A DNA stretch of 64,000 nt from an uncultured Spirochaetia bacterium (lineage in GTDB: Bacteria > Spirochaetota > Spirochaetia > CAKZLE01): NCBI GenBank assembly GCA_937125225.1, contig CAKZLE010000032.1:40518-104517 (forward strand), given 5' to 3'. The position numbers and the translations under genes were made by a program. Below, one piece after another: positions 58,829-64,000 of the stretch. A model generated the notes under the pieces. That model saw only the letters and a list, made by a program, of their open reading frames with translations. It was not told the DNA's origin and searched no databases. Numbering within the stretch: position 1 is the stretch's first letter; each line of letters starts with the position of its first letter.

Positions 58829-59748
58829 AACCTCCAAAGACGCCCGATATCAAAGACTATATTCCTCAAGATATCCCTGTGATAGGACCTGTTGAAGACT
58901 CCCATCTCGGTCTCAGTGTACCTGAGATCATATTCACCCATGGCGATAAGAAAAAAGTCCTTCCTTTCATTCCTCATATCATAACCAAGATGTTGAGAAG
59001 TATCTATCAGGTGAAGAGGTCCTATAAGAGTCTTGAAGAAAATCGCACTCTCGATAAAAAAGAGTTGACTCCTGAGATAAAAGAGGGGCTTGAGAAGTTG
59101 GTAATGGAACTTGGGGTGAGCCAGATAGGGTACACGAAAGTCCCGAGGAACTTTATCTTCAGTAACAAGGTCCTCCTGTATGATGTGGCGATCGTATTGA
59201 CCATGGCTATGCGAAAGAGTGAGTTGAAGCAAGCACCTTCAGTAGCTACGAGTAAAGAGGTATGGCGCGCCTATGCTGAACTTGGAAGTATCGTGAATCG
59301 TATTTCAGCATATCTAAGAGACCAAGGTTATGCTGCCCAAGCAGGCCCTGCACTCGGGGGTGAGGTCAACTATTGTCTGCTCGCACAGAAGGCGGGGCTT
59401 GGTCAGATCGGTCATCATGGTCTGTTGATCTCCAAGGATTGTGGACCATCTCAGAGGATCGCAGCAGTCTTCACGAACATCACAAACTTAGTACCTACCG
59501 ATAATGCTGAACATCATTGGATAACAGAGTTCTGTGAGAACTGCAGGCGTTGTGAGAGAACCTGTCCGTCAAGGGCTATCTATCATGAGAAGAAGAGCTT
59601 CAAGGATGGATCGATAGAGTGTATCGATTTCAGGAGATGTGCGATCTCCTTCTCTGAGTCCTTGGGGTGTTCGGTCTGCATCAAGGAATGTACCTTCTTC
59701 AACGGTGACTATCATAAGATAAAGGATAGCTTTTATAAAAACAGATAG
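58825..59748 (+). CDS. QueG/reductive-dehalogenase-like double [4Fe-4S] protein
   Basis: A 307-residue protein. The C-terminal part has two [4Fe-4S] motifs, CENCRRCERTCPSRAI and a second formed by a CIDFRRC-type Cys and CSVCIKEC. The centre has AGPALGGEVNYCLLAQKAGLGQIGHHGLLIS, cited around residues 175-205, which resembles epoxyqueuosine reductase QueG and reductive dehalogenase catalytic domains that bind cobalamin. The N-terminal about 90 residues are not QueG-like and there is no HEAT-repeat tail, so it is not a standard QueG. No signal peptide is visible. It is coupled to arfB by an ATGA overlap. Substrate unknown. Confidence 0.72.
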   Translation: MKPPKTPDIKDYIPQDIPVIGPVEDSHLGLSVPEIIFTHGDKKKVLPFIPHIITKMLRSIYQVKRSYKSLEENRTLDKKELTPEIKEGLEKLVMELGVSQIGYTKVPRNFIFSNKVLLYDVAIVLTMAMRKSELKQAPSVATSKEVWRAYAELGSIVNRISAYLRDQGYAAQAGPALGGEVNYCLLAQKAGLGQIGHHGLLISKDCGPSQRIAAVFTNITNLVPTDNAEHHWITEFCENCRRCERTCPSRAIYHEKKSFKDGSIECIDFRRCAISFSESLGCSVCIKECTFFNGDYHKIKDSFYKNR

Positions 59749-59855
59749 GACTTGAATACTCCATCTCTAGTGAGATATGTGCGATCAGGAACTCGTTGTT
59801 AGAGGAGTTCTCTGACTGCTCAAGGTCTATTCTAGCCACTATAGTCTGTCATCGA

Positions 59856-60572
59856 TCAGCTTTGAGTCCTATATCCTTTAAAAGGATCATTGATTATTCT
59901 CTTCGATGGTATACTCGATGAGGTCAATTGATTCGTTACTTCGCGAATCATACTAGGAGTACCAGAAATATAATACCAACCTCTTTGTCCATATAGTTCA
60001 CTACTGTTCTTGATCATGGCTTGAGCCTCATCCCTACTTCTCGTGTAGTGGATAGTGATGTTCGCATCTTCTTGGGCGATACCATCGATTTCTTCTTTGA
60101 ATAGATAATGACCCTTAGAGGAGACGATGACCTCTACCTTTCGTCTATTGTCTGAAGCTTCTAGCTCTTTGAGTATCCCATAGATCGGGGTTATCCCAAT
60201 CCCACCTGCTATCATCACTATCGGAGATGTCACATCCTGCAGTTTGAACCAACCGAAGGGGCCTCTCATATCGATCCTATTCCCAGGTGCCAGATCACGC
60301 AATACAGCTTTGTAAGCACTGGGATCGGGACCGATCCTTGTCCCAATTCTGATGACCCCCTCTTCATGACGGGAGGCGATACTGAATGCTCGCCACTTCT
60401 TACCTTTTATCTTTCGCCCTTTGATGGTGAAGATGGCATGTTCACCCGGTTCCCAGCTAAGGGATTCTGGGTTTTTGAACTCTGCTACATAATAATCATC
60501 TGCGATATGTTCGATACTGATCAATTCAACCTCTTCATGGTGAAATAGACCTCTAAAATCTTGTAATCTCAT
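59856..60572 (-). CDS. Ferredoxin-NADP reductase-like FAD/NAD(P) oxidoreductase
   Basis: A 238-residue flavoprotein of the FNR superfamily. The FAD-binding barrel has WRAFSIASRHEEG (the R-x-[FY]-S motif) and GPFGWFKL; the NAD(P) half has MIAGGIGITPIYGIL and YYISGTPSMI. No 2Fe-2S ferredoxin domain and no transmembrane segments. Such proteins reduce ferredoxins, haems or flavin partners; the partner is unknown. AAAGGAG precedes the ATG. It follows a MarR gene by 50 bases on the same strand, so it is probably under that repressor. Confidence 0.88.
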   Translation of the reverse strand: MRLQDFRGLFHHEEVELISIEHIADDYYVAEFKNPESLSWEPGEHAIFTIKGRKIKGKKWRAFSIASRHEEGVIRIGTRIGPDPSAYKAVLRDLAPGNRIDMRGPFGWFKLQDVTSPIVMIAGGIGITPIYGILKELEASDNRRKVEVIVSSKGHYLFKEEIDGIAQEDANITIHYTRSRDEAQAMIKNSSELYGQRGWYYISGTPSMIREVTNQLTSSSIPSKRIINDPFKGYRTQS

Positions 60573-60622
60573 GGAGACTCCTTTGGTAGTTCTTTATGAC
60601 AAATAAGCGTGTAAGATTCATA

Positions 60623-61054
60623 TCAACCTTTTGACTCCACCGATCTTCCAATCCGTTTCACCATCTCAGTGAAATCATCAAGATCCTCTACGGTGAAATC
60701 TGAGAGTAATCTAGCTAAGTACGGTTCATGTCCTTCATTGACCATCTGTAATCTAGTTCTTCCTGCATCTGATAGTGAGATATGAAATCTTCTATTATCG
60801 AGTGGATCCTGTCTTTTCAGGATCATATCCTGTTTGATGAGACGATTAGTCGCGTAGGTTATCGTACCGCTAGTTATCAATACCAGTTTACCTAATCTTT
60901 GCATCGGGATCTCTTTACCATCACGTAAGACTGAAAGAATCATATAGTCAGTAGGAGTGATCCCACGAGATCTGAGATCTTTACTAAGTTTATCATTCAA
61001 TGCTCGATTCATCTTTGTTAAGACGGTCATAAGCTTGATCTGCTGATCGTACAT
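60623..61054 (-). CDS. MarR-family repressor of the flavin-reductase operon
   Basis: A 143-residue MarR protein: LTKMNRALNDKLSKDLRSRG, recognition helix region VLITSGTITYATNRLIKQ and wing LKRQDPLDNRRFHISLS. It is the first gene of a two-gene operon with the FNR-like enzyme. Its promoter is flanked and overlapped by two near-identical 18-base palindromes (61073-61137), strong evidence for autoregulation. The ligand is unknown. The nearest functional guess is a redox- or xenobiotic-responsive switch. Confidence 0.92.
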   Translation of the reverse strand: MYDQQIKLMTVLTKMNRALNDKLSKDLRSRGITPTDYMILSVLRDGKEIPMQRLGKLVLITSGTITYATNRLIKQDMILKRQDPLDNRRFHISLSDAGRTRLQMVNEGHEPYLARLLSDFTVEDLDDFTEMVKRIGRSVESKG

Positions 61055-61072
61055 GAATCACCTCTTTTTTAA

Positions 61073-61137
61073 TATCTTGAATTAAAGATAATGATGCTTT
61101 AATAAGTGGTCAAGCAAAATATCTTTAATTGAAGATA
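61073..61137 (-). promoter_or_regulatory. marR promoter with paired palindromic operators
   Basis: Two 18-base near-palindromes with arms TATCTT/AAGATA lie at 61073-61090 and 61120-61137, 47 bases apart centre to centre; their cores are AATT-based and they match at nearly every position when one is reversed. Between them on the minus strand is TTGACC (61113-61108), a 17-base spacer and TATCTT (61090-61085), the -10 box being one arm of the first operator. Repressor bound there would block polymerase. Confidence 0.75.
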
Positions 61138-61274
61138 ATTGTTATGAGGTTGATCAGATCTTGAAATAATATATCAGAGAGGTATAGCTATTACGAGACT
61201 GCCATATAGGAATACAAATTGATCCTCTTTGCTTTCTTTGATGAAGAGCTGAAACACTAGAAGTAGTGATGGGA

Positions 61275-61320
61275 TTGACAGTGGGTGTCTTCTTTACTCG
61301 TATAGTTGCGGACGCAACTA
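61275..61320 (+). promoter_or_regulatory. Promoter and palindromic operator for the marR-MFS operon
   Basis: A perfect TTGACA (61275-61280), then TATAGT (61301-61306) at an unusually long 20-base spacing, and a perfect palindrome TAGTTGCG-GA-CGCAACTA (61303-61320) overlapping the -10 box and start site. It is a candidate operator for the MarR encoded 13 bases downstream. Confidence 0.6.
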
Positions 61321-61332
61321 AAAGGAGAAAGC

Positions 61333-61761
61333 ATGAGAACCATCGGTAGAGATATCTCGATCTTATCGAGACAATTCAATATCTATATTGCAAAAGAGCT
61401 TCAAGCTATTGATATCATGACCTCAGAATATATCTTTGTGATCAACATAGAGAAGGGGATAAAGACGAACCAAAAAGAGCTGTGTGATATCTTTGCATTG
61501 AATAAAGCGGCAGCGACGAGAGCCATCTCATCATTAATGAGAAAAGGATATGTGAATAGAGAGAGAAATCCTGATAACAAACGGGAGTATCTTCTCTCGC
61601 TCACAAAAGAGGGTGAGAAGATCAAACCTGTCATACTCGAAAAACTGACCAAATGGACAGAACTCTTAACGGCTGATCTAAGCGATGAACAGACAGAAGA
61701 GGTCGCGGACATACTTGCTCAGTTCAGAAAGAATGCCTGTAAGGAGAATACTCATGAATAA
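61333..61761 (+). CDS. MarR-family regulator of the adjacent MFS transporter
   Basis: A 142-residue MarR protein with ISILSRQFNIYIAKELQ, the DNA-binding helices NQKELCDIFALNKAAATRAISSLMRKGY (in two parts) and wing RERNPDNKREYLLSLT. The start is ATG 61333 with AAGGAG 5 bases upstream. It overlaps the MFS gene by 8 bases; this regulator-exporter pairing is typical of drug or solvent efflux control. The palindrome at 61303-61320 is its probable operator. Confidence 0.9.
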   Translation: MRTIGRDISILSRQFNIYIAKELQAIDIMTSEYIFVINIEKGIKTNQKELCDIFALNKAAATRAISSLMRKGYVNRERNPDNKREYLLSLTKEGEKIKPVILEKLTKWTELLTADLSDEQTEEVADILAQFRKNACKENTHE

Positions 61762-62932
61762 GTCAAAAAAGAATCTTCAACTCACTATATTATCTCTATC
61801 TATCATAACGGTTATGGCTGGGGCTGCGGTTGCACCTGCTCTAGATCAAATCAGGAGAAACTTTGCTGATACTTCACCGCTGCTCATACAGATGATACTT
61901 ACTGTCCCAGGTCTATTTATTATGTTAACCAACCTGTCATTTACTAGGATCTCAGCCAGATTCAAGACAAAAGCCATCGCAATCAGTGGTTTGATCCTCT
62001 ATTTGGTCGGTGGTCTCATGGGAGGGTGTGTAAATAATATCTACCTGCTTCTGTTTTTCAGAATGATCCTTGGTATCGGGACTGGATTGATCATGCCGCT
62101 CTCAACCGGTCTGATAGCCTACTACTTCGATAGCTCCGAGGGACGGAGACTCATGGGGTACTCCATTGCTGCTAATAACCTGGGAGCAATGATTGCCATG
62201 GTCATAGTAGGTTTCCTATCAGCGATCGATTGGCATCTCAGCTTCGGTGTCTATCTGTTAGGTCTGATCGTATTCGTATTTGTCATGGTATTCCTACCTA
62301 ATGAAAAGGTCTGTGCACCGAAAGGGGAGGGAATCAAAAGCATTCTCATAGAGAAGATGCCATTTATCATCCTGATATTTCTGGTAAATGTAGGTTTTTA
62401 TATTCATATTGCCAACTTTTCCATAATCAGTATCAAAGAAGGAATCGTGAATCCTGAGAATGTCGGTATGGTCATGTCCATTCATAGTGTGGGGGCCCTG
62501 CTCAGTGCTCTACTATTCGAAAAGATTTATCAGAGAATCGAGGATAGGACTGGTTATATTGGAGTGGTTGGCTATATAGTCTCCTTCATACTATTCTTGT
62601 ATGGAGAGAATCTGGGAGTATTCATCGTTGGGTTATTTTGTAATGGTATTGGGTTTGCGATGTTGATGGCATGGGTGAACTCTAAAGCTGTACATAACAT
62701 CCCCAAGAATAGTACGACCGGGATCATGTCTATCATGAGTGTTGGTATGTACTTCGGGCAGTTCTGCTCTCCCTTGATCGTAAACTTTATCATAAGTCTT
62801 TTCAAAATCGAGTATGTCAGATTTCCCTATCTAATGGGGATGGGAGTCTCCCTTATTATTCTATTGATACAGGTATTCCTTCAGGCGAAGAGACGGTCTG
62901 AAGTGAGGATATTGGAGTTCAGTAATTCTTAA
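61754..62932 (+). CDS. MFS transporter (probable efflux)
   Basis: A 392-residue protein with twelve membrane segments. The N-terminal half carries APALDQIRRNF, FRMILGIGTGLIMPLSTGLIA and YFDSSEGRRLMGY, as in DHA1-type drug exporters and related YdhP/CynX-like MFS proteins. Its start ATG 61754 lies inside the end of marR with AAGGAG 7 bases upstream; the frame is open 23 codons earlier but within the regulator gene. Substrate unknown; export of a toxic compound sensed by the MarR protein is the likely role. Confidence 0.86.
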   Translation: MNKSKKNLQLTILSLSIITVMAGAAVAPALDQIRRNFADTSPLLIQMILTVPGLFIMLTNLSFTRISARFKTKAIAISGLILYLVGGLMGGCVNNIYLLLFFRMILGIGTGLIMPLSTGLIAYYFDSSEGRRLMGYSIAANNLGAMIAMVIVGFLSAIDWHLSFGVYLLGLIVFVFVMVFLPNEKVCAPKGEGIKSILIEKMPFIILIFLVNVGFYIHIANFSIISIKEGIVNPENVGMVMSIHSVGALLSALLFEKIYQRIEDRTGYIGVVGYIVSFILFLYGENLGVFIVGLFCNGIGFAMLMAWVNSKAVHNIPKNSTTGIMSIMSVGMYFGQFCSPLIVNFIISLFKIEYVRFPYLMGMGVSLIILLIQVFLQAKRRSEVRILEFSNS

Positions 62933-63073
62933 GCACCCTTTTTTTGGAGAGTAAGAAGATTTCTTCTCTAGCAGGTTTAGATGGTGATTTCTTCAGATTT
63001 TGTTAGTATGAGACCCCCATGAAAGAGGTTCTCATTGGTGATTAATAAAGAAGTGATCATCCTCTCTGTTTAT

Positions 63074-63751
63074 CTACAACTCTCCCGCCTCTAGAAAGGA
63101 GTGATAAGCCTCGTCGGAGAAGATAAGATGATCTAGCAACTCTATACCGAGTAGCTTTCCTGACTCTTTAAGACGAGTTGTCACCTCTCTATCCTCCTTA
63201 CTGGGAACTAGATTACGACTTGGGTGATTATGAGCCACAATGATCGAGGTTGCCCGTTCTTTTAAAGGGGTGGAGAACACTTCTCTCGGATGTACGATCG
63301 TTCTGTTTACCAACCCGATGGAAACAACCTCTACTGATATCACCTCATGAGCACCGTTTAGCGAAATACGAATAAAATGCTCCTGTTGCCTGTCTGCATA
63401 ATGTCGTACGATAGGGTAGATGTCCCCGGGGAAGTTGATCTGTTTCTTTGCGGTATAGGAGACTCTTCTCCCTAACTCTAAGGCAGCAATAAGGACAGAT
63501 GCTTTAGCCTCACCGATCCCACTGACCGATCTCAGGTCCTGTGCGCTTAAGGCTCTTCCTTTATCAGCGATGATATCTAATACTTTCAAAGCAAGATATT
63601 GAACAGGATTGTCTTTGTTCCCGGTTCCTAGCAGGATCGTAACGATATCAAGGTCTGAAAGAGCCTCTGATCCTTGAGTTGATAATCTCTCTCTTGGTTT
63701 TCCGTCATATAATTCCATGGCTTTCTGTGTAAGATGGTTTCTGTATTTCAT
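63074..63751 (-). CDS. radC: RadC-like JAB-domain protein
   Basis: A 225-residue protein: an N-terminal helix-hairpin-helix-like part (ERLSTQGSEALSDLDIV, SVSGIGEAKA) and a C-terminal JAMM/JAB metalloprotease-like domain with VEVVSIG, the metal motif AHNHPSRNLVPSKED and LLDHLIFSD. RadC is widespread and was once linked to DNA repair; its function remains unsettled. The start is uncertain: ATG 63751 or a TTG five codons earlier, neither with a Shine-Dalgarno. It stands alone. Confidence 0.9.
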   Translation of the reverse strand: MKYRNHLTQKAMELYDGKPRERLSTQGSEALSDLDIVTILLGTGNKDNPVQYLALKVLDIIADKGRALSAQDLRSVSGIGEAKASVLIAALELGRRVSYTAKKQINFPGDIYPIVRHYADRQQEHFIRISLNGAHEVISVEVVSIGLVNRTIVHPREVFSTPLKERATSIIVAHNHPSRNLVPSKEDREVTTRLKESGKLLGIELLDHLIFSDEAYHSFLEAGEL

Positions 63752-63935
63752 GTAGATGATAAACAAGAATCTATGGTTATTACTTCAGTACAGATTCATC
63801 TCATATACAAGAAACTACACCTACACTTCACAAACACCCCATACTCTCTCCATCTGCACCGATTATATTCTAATCAGTCATTAAGACAAACAAGAGAATT
63901 AATAACAAATGATATGAATGCAAAGGAGCAACAAG

Positions 63936-64000
63936 ATGAAAAAGAGAAATGGTTTCAAGAAAGTCGGATTAGTAGTAGCAGTATTGATGGTAGCGGGTAT
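63936..64000 (+). CDS. Partial exported protein (signal peptide only)
   Basis: The first 21 codons of a gene running off the right edge. AAAGGAG lies 7 bases before the ATG. The visible residues are a signal-peptide pattern: a basic MKKRNGFKK stretch, then hydrophobic VGLVVAVLMVAG. Nothing more can be said about its role. Confidence 0.7.
   Translation, partial: MKKRNGFKKVGLVVAVLMVAG

Noticed and set aside
59789..59810. GAACTC/GAGTTC hairpin between the convergent QueG-like and flavin-reductase genes
   Set aside because: Six-base stem with a 10-base loop and no T-run; could be chance.
1..64000. Search for tRNA or rRNA genes, CRISPR arrays, transposases and prophage genes
   Set aside because: No cloverleaf-like sequence, regularly spaced repeat array, transposase motif or phage structural gene was recognised in any intergenic gap or ORF.

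Overview
The window reads like a chromosomal segment of a free-living spirochaete (Spirochaetales-like; medium confidence, genus not assignable by eye). Pointers are relaxed signal peptides and lipoboxes, a solute-binding protein with a GGQQEAA-type mature N-terminus, several predicted outer-membrane barrels (two of the Wzi-like family), many c-di-GMP proteins, and M16C, HAD-IG and HsfB-type genes common in fermentative anaerobes. There are no rRNA genes, tRNA genes, insertion sequences, phage genes or CRISPR arrays that I can see. Genes are tightly packed, with many 4- to 8-base start/stop overlaps and several convergent pairs that touch or overlap.

Layout. 1-7279: signal transduction (GAF-like fragment, GGDEF-REC-HD-GYP, a PhnD-sensor hybrid kinase, REC-GGDEF, membrane HD protein). 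7276-13776: HAD nucleotidase, NapH-like Fe-S membrane protein, Cof hydrolase, dihydrolipoyl dehydrogenase, AzlCD exporter. 13876-22276: a Pel-like exopolysaccharide locus split into two convergent operons, pelE-F-G (+) and pelD-deacetylase (-). 22336-28240: MFS transporter and an EF-P module (EF-P, EpmA, EpmB/KamA) with an IscR-like Rrf2 regulator and an RsmC-like methyltransferase. 28310-36857: M16C protease, DRTGG / HATPase / HsfB hydrogenase-like triad, two-subunit fumarase, 7TMR-GGDEF. 37008-44035: tandem FKBPs, two Wzi-like barrels, WYL regulator. 44121-45494: YjjG nucleotidase and DUF308 protein. 45521-52877: a complete histidine operon hisL-G-D-C-B-H-A-F-IE with a readable attenuator. 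53025-64000: SlyD, a barrel gene between two identical terminators, a glycine-betaine transporter with divergent MarR, ArfB, a QueG-like Fe-S protein, a MarR/flavin-reductase pair, a MarR/MFS pair, RadC and the start of an exported protein.

How it fits together. The kinase, REC-GGDEF, HD-GYP and 7TMR-GGDEF proteins would set c-di-GMP. PelD carries an RxxD c-di-GMP site in a GGDEF-like domain that has lost its catalytic motif, so Pel-like polymer synthesis is the obvious local output (inference). The his operon reproduces the enterobacterial order and logic: a 17-residue leader with four His codons, an antiterminator pairing and a U-tract terminator.

The most unusual signals are the split Pel-like locus with a roughly 370-residue acidic, repeat-bearing tail on PelG, the complete his attenuator, and a recurring promoter layout in which the -10 box lies 6-9 bases before an ATG with no Shine-Dalgarno sequence (probable leaderless transcripts). 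All calls come from reading the sequence; no database search was possible.
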